64,000 nucleotides of DNA from Amycolatopsis azurea DSM 43854 (GCF_001995215.1 NZ_MUXN01000027.1:310001-374000), one strand, 5' to 3'; counted from the stretch's first letter, positions 6,543 to 16,012 are shown. Notes: generated by a model from the sequence alone, not told the origin. Numbers and translations are program-made.

Positions 6543-8672
6543 TCAGCCGAGCAGCCCCGCCGAACGTGCCCAGCGATACTTCGCGCCGAGCACGGCCACC
6601 GGTTTCTCCGTCGTGTAGGGATAGGCCACGACGCCGTGCTCGTACAGGAAAGCGCTGGCCTCTTCGACCTCGACGTCGCCTGCCAGCGAAGCGACGACGG
6701 GCTTGTGGATCCCCTTTTCCCGGTATTCGGCGACGACTTCGGAAACCAGTTCCGCGAACACCATCGGCGGGGTGACGATGGTGTGCCAGTAGCCGAGGAT
6801 CAAAGCATGGATCCGCTCGTCCTCCAAGCCGAGCGCGATCGTGTTCCGGTAGGTGGCAGGTGGCTCCCCGCCGGTGATGTCGACGGGGTTGCCCGCGGCC
6901 CCGAACGGTGGGATGAACTTCCGGAACGCCGTGTCGAGATCGGGCGGGATCTCCATCAGATTGAGCCCGTTGTCCACGCAGGCGTCGGAAAGCAGGACAC
7001 CGGACCCGCCCGCGCCGGTGATGATCACGACGTTCTCGCCTCTCGGCGTCGGCAGCAAGGGGATGCCGCGTGCGTATTCGAGGAGGTCGTTGAGGCCGGG
7101 TGCCCGGATGACGCCGCTCTGCCGCAGGATGTCGTCGTAGACCTTGTCGTCGCCCGCCAGCGCGCCGGTGTGCGAGCTCGCCGCCTTCGCGCCTTGGGAG
7201 GTCCGGCCCGCTTTGAGCACGACGACCGGTTTCCGCACGGAGACCCGTTTCGCGGTTTCCGCGAACGACCGGCCGTCTTTCAGATCTTCCAAATGCATCG
7301 CGATGAGTTCGGTGTTTTCATCGTGTTCGAAGAACGTGAGCAGATCGTCCTCGTCGATATCGGCCTTGTTGCCGACACCGACGATCGAAGAGACACCCAT
7401 TTTCGCCGACCGGCTGAACCCGAGGATCGCCATCCCGATCCCGCCGCTCTGCGAGGAAAGCGCGACCCCGCCCTTGACGTCGTACGGCGTGCAGAACGTC
7501 GCCGACAGATTCTCGGGCGTGTAGTAGTAGCCGTAGATGTTGGGGCCGAGGATCCGGACGCCGTGCTCCCGCGCGATCGCGACGACCTGGTCCTGTAGCT
7601 CGATGTTCCCGGTCTCGCCGAACCCGGACGGGATCAGGATGGCGCCCGCCACCCCTTTCCGGCCCGCTTCCTCCAGCGCGGCGGGGACGAACTTGGCCGG
7701 GATGGCGAACACCGCGACGTCGACGTCGCCCGGCACGTCGGAAATGCTCGGGTAGGCCTTGCGGTCGAGGATCTCGGCGGCCTTGGGGTTGATGGGGTGG
7801 ATCTCCCCCGCGAACCCGCCGTTCACAAGGTTCTTCATCACCGAATTGCCGATCTTGCCCGCTTCCGCGGACGCGCCGATGACGGCGATCGAAGCCGGCT
7901 TCATGATCCGGGTCATCGACGCCAGGATCTCCTCCTGGCCGAACCGCACGGGCTCCCGCGCCGCTTCGGGGTCCACGAGGATCCGGACGTCGACGGCGGT
8001 GGCGCCGCCGGAGGTGGCCAGCACCGGGTTGAGGTCGACTTCGGCCAGTTGCGGGAAGTCGGTGACCAGGGCGCCGACGCGGGTGAGCACGTCGGCCAGC
8101 GCGTCCCTGCTCACCGGCTCCGCACCGCGCACCCCGCGCAGGATCTCGGCGGCCGCGATCCCGTCGATCATCGAAAACGCCTGGTCACGATCGAGCGGGG
8201 CGAGCCGGAACGTGACGTCCTTGAGCACTTCGACCAGCACCCCGCCGAGCCCGAAGGCGACGATCTTGCCGAAGGTGCGATCGGTGGTGGCGCCGACGAT
8301 CACCTCCTGCCCGCCGGTCAGCAGCTGCTGCACCTGGACACCGGTGATGTCGGCGCCGGCGTCGTACGCCCTGGCGTTGCCGATGATGGTGCGGAAGCCG
8401 TCCGCCACCGCGTCCGCCGTCGCGAGGCCGACCAGCACCCCGCCCGCCTCGGTCTTGTGGAGGATGTCCGGGGACACGATCTTCAGCACCACCGGAAGGC
8501 CGATCTCCTCCGCCTGCGCGACGGCTTCCTCGGCGGTGGTGGCGAGCCCTTCCCGCGGGGTCGGGATCCCGTAGGCCTCGCACACCTGGCGGCCTTCCGG
8601 CGCGGTCAGCGACGTCCGGCCTTCGGCGGCGACCTTCTCGAGGACCTTCTCGACGATCTCTTTGCCTGCCAT
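6543..8672 (-). CDS. NDP-forming acyl-CoA synthetase (acetate-CoA ligase ADP-forming type), fused subunits
   Basis: 709 residues with an unusual but known order: an ATP-grasp domain first (about 1-235, VVLKIVSPDILHKTEAGGV), then a CoA-binding Rossmann domain (about 250-390, SIAVIGASAEAGKIGNSV) and ligase domains with the phospho-accepting His501 in SSHTGALAGDD. Enzymes of this family interconvert acyl-CoA + ADP + Pi with acid + CoA + ATP through a phosphohistidine. The gene sits between the CoA-transferase (12-base gap) and the antiporter. It could prime the cycle by making oxalyl-CoA or formyl-CoA, or recover ATP from formyl-CoA; the direction cannot be told from sequence. Typical Frc-Oxc pathways do not need it, so it is a distinctive part of this island. 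Confidence 0.85.
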   Translation of the reverse strand: MAGKEIVEKVLEKVAAEGRTSLTAPEGRQVCEAYGIPTPREGLATTAEEAVAQAEEIGLPVVLKIVSPDILHKTEAGGVLVGLATADAVADGFRTIIGNARAYDAGADITGVQVQQLLTGGQEVIVGATTDRTFGKIVAFGLGGVLVEVLKDVTFRLAPLDRDQAFSMIDGIAAAEILRGVRGAEPVSRDALADVLTRVGALVTDFPQLAEVDLNPVLATSGGATAVDVRILVDPEAAREPVRFGQEEILASMTRIMKPASIAVIGASAEAGKIGNSVMKNLVNGGFAGEIHPINPKAAEILDRKAYPSISDVPGDVDVAVFAIPAKFVPAALEEAGRKGVAGAILIPSGFGETGNIELQDQVVAIAREHGVRILGPNIYGYYYTPENLSATFCTPYDVKGGVALSSQSGGIGMAILGFSRSAKMGVSSIVGVGNKADIDEDDLLTFFEHDENTELIAMHLEDLKDGRSFAETAKRVSVRKPVVVLKAGRTSQGAKAASSHTGALAGDDKVYDDILRQSGVIRAPGLNDLLEYARGIPLLPTPRGENVVIITGAGGSGVLLSDACVDNGLNLMEIPPDLDTAFRKFIPPFGAAGNPVDITGGEPPATYRNTIALGLEDERIHALILGYWHTIVTPPMVFAELVSEVVAEYREKGIHKPVVASLAGDVEVEEASAFLYEHGVVAYPYTTEKPVAVLGAKYRWARSAGLLG

Positions 8673-8683
8673 GCGGTCTCTCC

Positions 8684-9913
8684 TCAGATCACGCCGGCCG
8701 CGCGCAGCCGGTCCAGGTCGTCCGCGCCGTAGCCGAGTTCGCCGAACACCTCGGCGTTGTGCTCGCCGAGCAGCGGCGAGCGTTCGACGTCGACCGGCGA
8801 GTCGGAAAGTTTCAGCGGGCAGCCCACGGTCTTGAAGGCACCTCGTTCGGGGTGCTCGACCTCGACGACCGAGCCCAGCTCGGCCAGCGTGGCGTCTTCG
8901 GCGAGTTCCCTGGTGGACAGGATCGGCCCGCAGGGGATGTTGTGGGCGTTGAGCGCCTCCATCACCTCCCATTTGGTGTGCTGCTCGGTCCACTCCTCGA
9001 TCATCCCGAACGCCTTGTCCAGTTTGGACAGTCGAGCTTCCGGGGTGGCCCAGTCCGGATCCTCGGCGAGTTCGGGTTTCCCGATCAGGTCGGTGATGGG
9101 CTGCCAGCCGACCGGCTGGATGATCACGTAGATGTAGTCGTTCGGCCCGCCCGGCGCGCATTTCACCGCCCAGCCCGGTTGTCCGCCGCCGGACGCGTTG
9201 CCCGAACGCGGCACCTCGTCGCCGAAGACGTCGTTCGGGTACTCGTTGAGCGGACCGTGCGCGAGGCGTTGCTGGTCGCGGAGCTTGACGCGGCAAAGGT
9301 TGAGCACCGCGTCCTGCATCGCGACCTGGACCCGCTGCCCGCGACCGGAGTTCGTCCGCTGGTACAGCGCGGCCAGGATCGCGGCGACCAGGTGGATCCC
9401 GGTCCCCGAGTCGCCGATCTGCGCGCCGGTCGCGGTCGGCGGCCCGTCCTCGAAGCCGGTGGTGCTCATCGCGCCGCCCATCGCCTGCGCGATGACCTCG
9501 TAGGCCTTGAAGTCCGCGTACCGGCCGGGGCCGAACCCCTTGATGGACGCGTAGATCAGCCGCGGGTTCAGCTCGGCGAGCCGTTCCCACGGGTAGCCGA
9601 ACCGGTCGACCACGCCCGGTCCGAAGTTTTCGACCAGGACGTCCACACTGGACACGAGCTGTTCGAAGACCTGCTTGCCTTGCTCGCTTTTCATGTTCAG
9701 GGTGATGCTGCGCTTGTTGGCGTTGAGCATCGTGAAGTAGAGACTGTCCACTCCGGGCAGATCCCGCAGCTGGCCGCGCGTGATGTCACCGCGGCCCGGC
9801 GTCTCCAGTTTGATCACGTCCGCGCCGAGCCAGGCCAGGATCTGCGTGGACGAAGGTCCTGATTGGACATGCGTCATGTCGAGGACGCGGACGCCGTCGA
9901 GTGCCTTTCCCAT
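8684..9913 (-). CDS. frc: Formyl-CoA:oxalate CoA-transferase-like (CaiB-BaiF, class III)
   Basis: 409 residues, close to the ~428 of characterised Frc. The catalytic aspartate is Asp168 in [11 protein letters not shown], matching Asp169 of the Oxalobacter enzyme. The mobile glycine loop of Frc is represented by [13 protein letters not shown]. The N-terminal [23 protein letters not shown] is typical of class III transferases. It should move CoA from formyl-CoA (or another acyl-CoA) to oxalate. The start at 9913 has GGGAGGG a few bases upstream and lies 16 bases after the lyase gene stop. Other CaiB-BaiF substrates (succinate, 2-hydroxyacids) cannot be excluded, but the neighbours favour oxalate. 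Confidence 0.85.
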   Translation of the reverse strand: MGKALDGVRVLDMTHVQSGPSSTQILAWLGADVIKLETPGRGDITRGQLRDLPGVDSLYFTMLNANKRSITLNMKSEQGKQVFEQLVSSVDVLVENFGPGVVDRFGYPWERLAELNPRLIYASIKGFGPGRYADFKAYEVIAQAMGGAMSTTGFEDGPPTATGAQIGDSGTGIHLVAAILAALYQRTNSGRGQRVQVAMQDAVLNLCRVKLRDQQRLAHGPLNEYPNDVFGDEVPRSGNASGGGQPGWAVKCAPGGPNDYIYVIIQPVGWQPITDLIGKPELAEDPDWATPEARLSKLDKAFGMIEEWTEQHTKWEVMEALNAHNIPCGPILSTRELAEDATLAELGSVVEVEHPERGAFKTVGCPLKLSDSPVDVERSPLLGEHNAEVFGELGYGADDLDRLRAAGVI

Positions 9914-9929
9914 CGGTGATCCCTCCCGG

Positions 9930-11669
9930 CTACTTGTACATGGTCTGGTTCATGGTCCCGGGCGCGTACACGTCCGGGTCGATCCAAACGTTGACGAGCG
10001 AAGGCTTTCCGGACTCGCGGGCACGCAGCAGCGCCGGGCCGATGTCCGCGGGGTCGCGCACCGCCTCGCCGTGCCCGCCGAGCATCCGCGCGAACTCGTC
10101 GTACGGGACGTCGCCGAGCGTGTTGCCGACCCGCTGACGGCCCTGGCCGTACTTGGCCGCCTGGCCGTAGCGGATCTGGTTCATCGACGAGTTGTTGCCG
10201 ACGATCCCGACGAACGGGAGATCGAACCGCACCAGGGTTTCGAAGTCCCAGCCGGTGAGGCTGAACGCGCCGTCGCCGAACAGCGCGACGACCTCCTTGT
10301 CCGGCCGCGCGTGTTTCGCGGCGAGGACGAACGGGATCCCGACGCCGAGCGTGCCGAGCGGGCCGGGGTCCATCCAGTGCCCCGGCGCCTTCGGCTGGAC
10401 GACCTGCCCGGAGAACGTGACGATGTCGCCGCCGTCGCCGATGTAGAGCGAATCCTCGGTGAGGAACTCGTTGATCTCGTGCACCAGCCGGTACGGGTGG
10501 ATCGGGCTCGCGTCGGAATGCTGGAGCGGCAGGCGTTTCCGCTTCGCCTTCTCCTCGACGGCCTGGAGTTCCTCCAGCCAGGCCTTGCGCCCCACCGCGC
10601 CGTTGTCGACCCGGCCGGTGGCCGCCTCCGCGACCGCGGCGAGCACCTGCCCCGCGTCGCCGACGATGCCGAGGTCGACGTCCCGGTTCTTCCCGACCGT
10701 GCGGTAATCGAGGTCGATCTGCACCACCGTGGCGTCCGGCGAAAGCCGTTTGCCGTACCCCATGCGGAAGTCGAACGGGGTGCCGACGATGACGATCACG
10801 TCGGCGTTGTCGAAGGCGTACCGGCGCGAGAGCTGGAAATGGTGCGGGTCACCGGGCGGCAGGGTGCCGCGGCCCGCGCCGTTCATGTACGCGGGGATGT
10901 TCAGCCCGCGCACCAGTTCCGTGGCCGGCTCCGTGGCGCGTGTCGTCCACACCTGGCTGCCCAGCAGGATGGCCGGTTTCTTCGCGTGGACGAGGAGGTC
11001 CGCGAGCTTCTCGATGTCCGCCGGGTCGCCTGCGTTGCGGGTGGACGCCCGGTACCGGCCGGCCGACGGGACGCGCGCCTTGGCCACCGGGACCTTCGCG
11101 TCGAGCACGTCACGCGGGATTTCCAGGAAGGACGGCCCGGGCGCGCCGTGGTAGCACTCGCGGAAGGCCATCGACACCAGGTCCGCCACCCGCGCGGTGT
11201 CCGGGACGGTCGCAGAGAACTTGGTGATCGGCGCCATCATGTCGACGTGCGGGAGGTCCTGCAGCGACCCCATTTTGTGCTGGGTCAGCGCTCCCTGACC
11301 GCCGATGAGGAGCATCGGGCTTTCCGCGCGCAAGGCGTTCGCGACGCCGGTGACGGCGTCCGTCGTGCCCGGCCCCGCCGTGACGACCGCGCAGCCGGGA
11401 CGGCCGGTGATCCGCGCGTAGCCGTCGGCCGCGTGCGCCGCCACCTGTTCGTGCCGGACGTCGATGACCTCGATGCCCTCGTCGACACAGCCGTCGTAGA
11501 TGTCGATGATGTGCCCGCCGCACAACGTGAAGATCGTGTCGACGCCCTCCGCCTTGAGCGCCTTGGCCACCAGGTGGCCGCCGGAGATCAGGTCCTGGGC
11601 GGGTTCGGAACCGTTGGTGGTGGCCTTCGCCGTGGTGTCCCCCGCAGCGGTGCCGGTCGTTGGCGCCAT
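9930..11669 (-). CDS. oxc: ThDP-dependent oxalyl-CoA decarboxylase / 2-hydroxyacyl-CoA lyase-like enzyme
   Basis: 579 residues with the three-domain ThDP fold. The cofactor-activating glutamate is Glu74 in [16 protein letters not shown]. The diphosphate/Mg site is GDGAFS (465-470) followed after 22 residues by NN (492-493). A central Rossmann-like domain lies at about 215-355. Together with the CoA-transferase and antiporters this points to oxalyl-CoA decarboxylase (oxalyl-CoA to formyl-CoA + CO2). Some sequence features, such as [12 protein letters not shown], are closer to 2-hydroxyacyl-CoA lyases and acetolactate-synthase-like proteins, so a lyase that releases formyl-CoA from a 2-hydroxyacyl-CoA is the main alternative. 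It is the first gene of its unit; GAGGAG precedes the ATG. Confidence 0.78.
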   Translation of the reverse strand: MAPTTGTAAGDTTAKATTNGSEPAQDLISGGHLVAKALKAEGVDTIFTLCGGHIIDIYDGCVDEGIEVIDVRHEQVAAHAADGYARITGRPGCAVVTAGPGTTDAVTGVANALRAESPMLLIGGQGALTQHKMGSLQDLPHVDMMAPITKFSATVPDTARVADLVSMAFRECYHGAPGPSFLEIPRDVLDAKVPVAKARVPSAGRYRASTRNAGDPADIEKLADLLVHAKKPAILLGSQVWTTRATEPATELVRGLNIPAYMNGAGRGTLPPGDPHHFQLSRRYAFDNADVIVIVGTPFDFRMGYGKRLSPDATVVQIDLDYRTVGKNRDVDLGIVGDAGQVLAAVAEAATGRVDNGAVGRKAWLEELQAVEEKAKRKRLPLQHSDASPIHPYRLVHEINEFLTEDSLYIGDGGDIVTFSGQVVQPKAPGHWMDPGPLGTLGVGIPFVLAAKHARPDKEVVALFGDGAFSLTGWDFETLVRFDLPFVGIVGNNSSMNQIRYGQAAKYGQGRQRVGNTLGDVPYDEFARMLGGHGEAVRDPADIGPALLRARESGKPSLVNVWIDPDVYAPGTMNQTMYK

Positions 11670-11779
11670 CGTTCAACTCCTCTTTCTCGCACGCCGGACC
11701 TCTCTGATCCGTGCGCTCGTGTCCGGTTCTGCTCCGTCCGCCCGGCCCCTACGCGAAACCCCTGGTCGCGGCAGACTGT

Positions 11780-11795
11780 AGATTGCATACCGTAT
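11780..11795 (-). promoter_or_regulatory. Predicted GntR operator C, upstream of the oxc unit
   Basis: AGATTGCATACCGTAT, identical to operator A except for the central base (C for A). It lies 111 bases upstream of the oxc ATG, in the 212-base gap after fdhD, in the same orientation as sites A and D. On the coding strand the run ATACGGTATGCAATCT overlaps a plausible -10. A further GTCATACC half-site lies beside it (11802-11809). Confidence 0.75.
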
Positions 11796-11881
11796 GAGGT
11801 AGTCATACCTTTACTCTTCGGGAGCTCCGGTGTCCAGAGCCCCAAGCAGGTTTCTCCGCCCCCCGCCGAGGGCAGGCGCGG

Positions 11882-12709
11882 TCAGGCCAGACCGAGGCGA
11901 TCCGGACGGCTGTAGACGTTCATCGACGCACCCCGCAGGAACCCCACCAGCGTCAGGCCCAGCTCCGCGGCGAGGTCCACCGCCAGCGACGAGGGTGCGG
12001 AAACCGCTGCCAGCAAAGGAATCCCGGCCATGACGGCCTTCTGCACCAGTTCGAACGACGCCCGCCCGCTGACCATCAGCACCGTCCCGGTCAGCGGCAA
12101 CCGGCCGTCGCGCGCGGCCCAGCCGACGACCTTGTCGACGGCGTTGTGCCTGCCGACGTCCTCCCGCAGGCACAACAGTTCCCCGGACGCGCTGAACAAC
12201 CCGGCCGCGTGGAGTCCGCCGGTGCGGTCGAAGACCCGTTGCGCCGCACGGAGCCGATCCGGCAATCCGGACACCGTGGACGGTGTGATCGCCAGATCGT
12301 CGCCGTCCACCGGCCAGGTCACGGTGGTCCGCACGGCGTCGAGGCTCGCCTTCCCACACAGGCCGCACGACGACGTGGTGTAGAAATTGCGCTCCAGAGA
12401 AGCGTCGGGAGGATCGACGCCGTCGGCGAGGACGACGTCGAGCACGTTGTAGGTGTTCGACCCGTCGGCGGTCGCGCCCGCGCAGTAGCGGATCGAATGG
12501 ATGTCCTTGCTCGACCGGGAAACCCCTTCGCCGACAAGGAAACCCGCGGCGAGGTCGAAGTCGTGCCCCGGCGTGCGCATCGTGATCGTCAGCGGCTTCC
12601 CGCCGACGCGGATCTCCAAGGGTTCTTCGACGGTCAGCGTGTCCGGGCGGGCACCCGGCACGCCGTCGACGACACGGACCACGCGCCGCCTGCTCGTCAC
12701 GCGCCCCAT
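11882..12709 (-). CDS. fdhD: FdhD, sulfurtransferase for formate dehydrogenase maturation
   Basis: 275 residues. FdhD passes sulfur from a cysteine desulfurase to the Mo-bis-MGD cofactor, which is needed for formate dehydrogenase activity. The essential cysteine loop is present as SSCGLCGK (Cys115, Cys118). Other family signatures are VEEPLEIRV near the N terminus and EDVGRHNAVDKVVG with SGRASFELVQKA in the second half. Its ATG overlaps the stop of the preceding antiporter gene by one base (TGATG), so translation is probably coupled. This links transport and cofactor supply to the fdhA unit about 9 kb away under the same operator. Confidence 0.95.
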   Translation of the reverse strand: MGRVTSRRRVVRVVDGVPGARPDTLTVEEPLEIRVGGKPLTITMRTPGHDFDLAAGFLVGEGVSRSSKDIHSIRYCAGATADGSNTYNVLDVVLADGVDPPDASLERNFYTTSSCGLCGKASLDAVRTTVTWPVDGDDLAITPSTVSGLPDRLRAAQRVFDRTGGLHAAGLFSASGELLCLREDVGRHNAVDKVVGWAARDGRLPLTGTVLMVSGRASFELVQKAVMAGIPLLAAVSAPSSLAVDLAAELGLTLVGFLRGASMNVYSRPDRLGLA

Positions 12710-14040
12710 CAGCGGGCTATCGGCAACAGCGACTTCGGCCTTCCTGGCTGGGAAAGTCGTCCGCCGAGCGCCGCGCCGAGAACGCTGAGCGCGCCGGCCA
12801 CCGCGAACGCGCCGAGGTAGCCGTGAGTGGACACGACGAACGCGGCGAGCCCGACTCCGAGCACCGCCCCGACGGCCTTCGCGGTGTACAGCACCCCGAA
12901 GTTCGGCAGCGCGGACTCCTCGCCGAAGTAGTCGCGGACGAGCGGCACCAGCAGCGAGTAGCAGCTCCCGTTCCCGAGCCCGGCCAGCGCGGCACCGATG
13001 ACGAGCCCCACCGCGTGATCGCCCGAGTAGAGCAGGACGAACTGGGCGATCCCGCCCGCGGCCAGCGCGAGGCGCAGGATCCGGCGTCTGCCGAGCCAGT
13101 CCGAAAGCCTGCCGAGCAGCACGCGTCCGGCGCCGGTCACCCCGGCGAGCACGGCGAGCGCGACAGCGGCGAGTACCGGCCCGCCTCCTTGCGCGGCGAC
13201 GAAAGTCGCGAGATAGGCGACGTCGAAGAGCAGGACCGCGGCGGCCAGCACGACGATGAGATACATCGCCACCGCGGTGGGACAGCGGAGCACCTCCCCC
13301 GGCCGGTACTCGCGCAGCGCCGGCCGGTTCACCGCGATCGCGCGGTTGCGCACCTTGTCGGCCGCCCACACGCGGGGATCCGGCCGCTCCGGCCACCATT
13401 GGGGCGGCGGGTCGCGCAGGAGGATCGCGGTGCTCGCGATCATCATGAGGACGGCGACCGCGACGACGTCCAGCAGCGGCCCGCGGTTGCCCTCCGTCAG
13501 CCAGAATCCCGCCACCAGCACGAAAACCACGCTGCCGTAAGCGAAAGCGCCGCTGACGGCGCCCACCCGCGCCGGGACACGGTCGGGGAACCACGCCATC
13601 ACCGTGCCGACGCAGGTCGCGTAGACGACGCCGGTCCCGATCCCGCCGAGCACCGAGTAGCCGATGAACATCGCGAGGAGGGTGTTCGCGTGCCCCAAGG
13701 TGAACATCCCGGCCGAACAGAGCACGCCGCCGATGATCACCGCCACCGACGGCGGGAACATCCCGCGTTCGCGCAGCCGGGCGACCGGGTACACCGCGCA
13801 GGCCTGGCACACCGTCCAGAGCGCGAACGAGACGACCACTTCGGAAAAGGTCCAGCCGTAGGTGGTCATCAGGACCGGTGCGACGACACCGAAGCCGTAC
13901 TGCTGGATACCCGCCGCGAACATCGCCGACCAACTGAGCCACGAGATCCATGACCGGGGTTTACCGAGCAGGTCCACGTCGCTCTCGCCGACGCGATATC
14001 GGCGTCCGTAGTGGTCTCGCAGGATTCGAGGATCGGGCAT
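12709..14040 (-). CDS. Second oxalate/formate antiporter family (OFA) MFS transporter
   Basis: 443 residues from the ATG at 14040, which has GGTGGGA just upstream and follows the operator, so longer upstream starts are unlikely. It has 12 predicted helices. The OFA charged pair is kept: Arg306 in TGAGRVLLG and Lys388 in LYTAKAVGA. The N-terminal YGRRYRVGESDVDLLGKPR closely matches the first antiporter, although the membrane parts are clearly diverged. It forms a unit with fdhD. Pairing with fdhD rather than the CoA enzymes might mean a formate-directed role, such as export or uptake, but the sequence alone does not tell. Confidence 0.87.
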   Translation of the reverse strand: MPDPRILRDHYGRRYRVGESDVDLLGKPRSWISWLSWSAMFAAGIQQYGFGVVAPVLMTTYGWTFSEVVVSFALWTVCQACAVYPVARLRERGMFPPSVAVIIGGVLCSAGMFTLGHANTLLAMFIGYSVLGGIGTGVVYATCVGTVMAWFPDRVPARVGAVSGAFAYGSVVFVLVAGFWLTEGNRGPLLDVVAVAVLMMIASTAILLRDPPPQWWPERPDPRVWAADKVRNRAIAVNRPALREYRPGEVLRCPTAVAMYLIVVLAAAVLLFDVAYLATFVAAQGGGPVLAAVALAVLAGVTGAGRVLLGRLSDWLGRRRILRLALAAGGIAQFVLLYSGDHAVGLVIGAALAGLGNGSCYSLLVPLVRDYFGEESALPNFGVLYTAKAVGAVLGVGLAAFVVSTHGYLGAFAVAGALSVLGAALGGRLSQPGRPKSLLPIAR

Positions 14041-14061
14041 GGGTCCCACCCCGCTCACGGC

Positions 14062-14077
14062 AGATTGTATACAGTAT
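14062..14077 (-). promoter_or_regulatory. Predicted GntR operator D, upstream of the antiporter-fdhD unit
   Basis: AGATTGTATACAGTAT, one base different from operator A, only 22 bases upstream of the antiporter start. On the coding strand it reads ATACTGTATACAATCT, so TATACAAT can serve as the -10 hexamer region and operator and promoter would coincide. The close spacing predicts a very short leader. Confidence 0.75.
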
Positions 14078-14133
14078 GTAGTTTGGTTATAGCAGGCCTC
14101 GGCGCGGAAGTCCACGCGTCGCCGAGCCGGACG

Positions 14134-14778
14134 TCAGACGAGGCCCAGCACCGGGAGACACTCCTGAACGCCGGCCAGTTCGATGTCGTCGCGCCGCCGG
14201 CGATCCCAGATGTCCCTGGTCAACCGCCAGCACTGGATCAGCCCGACCTCTCCGCGCCGGGTGTCCCAAGTGGTGCCGTTCTTCTCGTAACCCAGCGCCC
14301 GCGACACCCGGTTGGACGCCTGGTTGTCGGCGAAGGCATCGCTCGATGCCTCCTTCGCGCCCAGCCCGGCGAACGCCAGATGCAGCACGGCCGCGCGCAT
14401 TTCCGCCCCGAGCCCGCGCCCGCGCAGTCCCGGCGCCAGCCACGAGAAGCTCGACACCGTGCCGAACTTGGCGAAATCGGTCCCGATCAGGTCCTGCATG
14501 CCGATCGGCTCGCCATCCAGCACCACGACGAAGTACAGCCGCCAGAAGCTCGGGTCCACGCGGGCGCGTCCCGCCCAGATCCCCCGCAGCCACCGCCATT
14601 CGCGGTCGGGATTGTCCGCGTACAACGAAATCGGGTCGTCGAACGGCCAGGGCGCGGTTTCCGCGACACCGGCCCGGACGGTCGGGACCAGTCGCTCCAG
14701 CAACTCGTCCGACGCCCCGGCCAAGGTCAGCCGCGGCGTCCGGACCTCGATGTTCAGCGGAGGGTAGGTGTGGCTCAC
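14134..14778 (-). CDS. GNAT-family N-acetyltransferase (RimJ/RimL-like)
   Basis: 214 residues from a GTG start. The acetyl-CoA-binding segment is LAPGLRGRGLGAEMRAAVL (the R/Q-x-x-G-x-G/A loop), followed by a conserved end resembling RimJ/RimL proteins (SDAFADNQASNRVSRALGYEKNG). These enzymes acetylate protein N termini or small amines; the substrate is not predictable. It lies just upstream of the antiporter-fdhD promoter, transcribed in the same direction, and is probably not part of the oxalate regulon. It is divergent from the epoxide hydrolase gene with a 75-base gap. Confidence 0.85.
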   Translation of the reverse strand: MSHTYPPLNIEVRTPRLTLAGASDELLERLVPTVRAGVAETAPWPFDDPISLYADNPDREWRWLRGIWAGRARVDPSFWRLYFVVVLDGEPIGMQDLIGTDFAKFGTVSSFSWLAPGLRGRGLGAEMRAAVLHLAFAGLGAKEASSDAFADNQASNRVSRALGYEKNGTTWDTRRGEVGLIQCWRLTRDIWDRRRRDDIELAGVQECLPVLGLV

Positions 14779-14853
14779 CCTCGGGACGGTAGGCGGACGG
14801 GAAGGCCCGGTGCATCGAATTTTTGTCGGACCCCCTCGTTAGCGTCGCCGGGC

Positions 14854-16008
14854 ATGGAGACCACTCCCTTCCGAGCCGGGGTCCCGGAGGCCGATCTCGA
14901 AGACCTCCGCGCCCGGCTCCGCCGCACCCGCTGGCCCGAGGGCGAGACCGTCGACGACTGGTCGCAAGGGGTACCCGCCGCGTACCTGCGCGAGCTCTGT
15001 TCGTACTGGGCGGAGTCCTACGACTGGCGTGCCGCGGAATCGCGGCTCAACGCCATCCCCCAGTTCAGGAGCGAGATCGACGGGCTCGGCATCCACTATC
15101 TGCACGCCCGTTCCCCGCATCCCGGCGCGCTGCCGCTGATCCTCAGCCACGGCTGGCCGGGTTCGATCTTCGAATTCCTCGACGTGATCGGCCCGCTCAC
15201 CGATCCGGTCGCCCACGGCGGCGACGCGGCCGACGCGTTCCATGTCGTCGTGCCGTCGCTGCCCGGGTACGGCTTCAGTGACAAACCCGAGAAGACGGGT
15301 TGGTCGATCCAGCGCATCGCCGACGCGTGGATCCACCTCATGGACGGCCTGGGCTACGAACGCTTCGGCGCCCAAGGCGGCGATTGGGGCACGAACATCA
15401 CCACGCTCATGGGACGGACGGCGCCCGAGCGCCTGGTGGGAATCCACCTCAACCCGCCGCTGGCGGCACCGGATCCGGCGACGTTCGGCGACCTCACCGA
15501 AGCCGAGCGGAAATCGCTCGACGATCTCGAACGCGGGAACGCGGACGGTTCGGGTTACGCGAACTTGCAGCGGACGAGGCCTCAGACGATCGGCTACGCG
15601 CTGAGCGACTCACCGGCCGCGCTGTGCGCTTGGATCGTCGAGAAGTTCCAGGCGTGGACGGACTGCGACGGCCGTCCGGAGAACGCGCTGAGCCGGGACG
15701 CGATGCTCGACGACGTCACGCTCTACTGGCTGACCGGCACCGGCGCCTCGTCGGCCCGGTTGTACTGGGAGAGTTTCGCCGAGGTGTCGAGCTGGTTCAC
15801 CGAATCCACTGTGGACACGATCGGCGTGCCGGCGGGCTGCTCGATCTTCCCGCGCGAGTCGCCGCGGCCGTCCCGTCGCTGGGCCGAGCGCCGGTTCACC
15901 GACATTCGGTACTGGAACGAACTGGAGCGGGGCGGCCACTTCGCGGCCTTCGAGCAGCCGGCCGTGTTCACCGAGGAGGTGCGGTCGTTCTTCCGGCTCG
16001 TGCGGTGA
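14854..16008 (+). CDS. Epoxide hydrolase (EphN-type alpha/beta hydrolase)
   Basis: 384 residues. The N-terminal ~110 residues form the EHN cap found in microsomal-type epoxide hydrolases (DLEDLRARLRRTRWPEG). The hydrolase core has HGWPGS (99-104, oxyanion hole), the nucleophile Asp177 in GAQGGDWGTNI, and the catalytic His362 in ERGGHFAAFEQP. The acid may come from FPRESPRP. It opens epoxides to diols, in detoxification or secondary metabolism. The ATG at 14854 fits the usual start of the EHN domain. It is a single gene, followed directly by a MerR regulator on the same strand, which may sense a related compound. Confidence 0.88.
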   Translation: METTPFRAGVPEADLEDLRARLRRTRWPEGETVDDWSQGVPAAYLRELCSYWAESYDWRAAESRLNAIPQFRSEIDGLGIHYLHARSPHPGALPLILSHGWPGSIFEFLDVIGPLTDPVAHGGDAADAFHVVVPSLPGYGFSDKPEKTGWSIQRIADAWIHLMDGLGYERFGAQGGDWGTNITTLMGRTAPERLVGIHLNPPLAAPDPATFGDLTEAERKSLDDLERGNADGSGYANLQRTRPQTIGYALSDSPAALCAWIVEKFQAWTDCDGRPENALSRDAMLDDVTLYWLTGTGASSARLYWESFAEVSSWFTESTVDTIGVPAGCSIFPRESPRPSRRWAERRFTDIRYWNELERGGHFAAFEQPAVFTEEVRSFFRLVR

Positions 16009-16012
16009 CCGC

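Noticed and set aside
9930-11669. Acetolactate synthase (ilvB)
   Set aside because: The ThDP fold is shared, but no small subunit or branched-chain genes are present, and the neighbours are CoA and oxalate-related.
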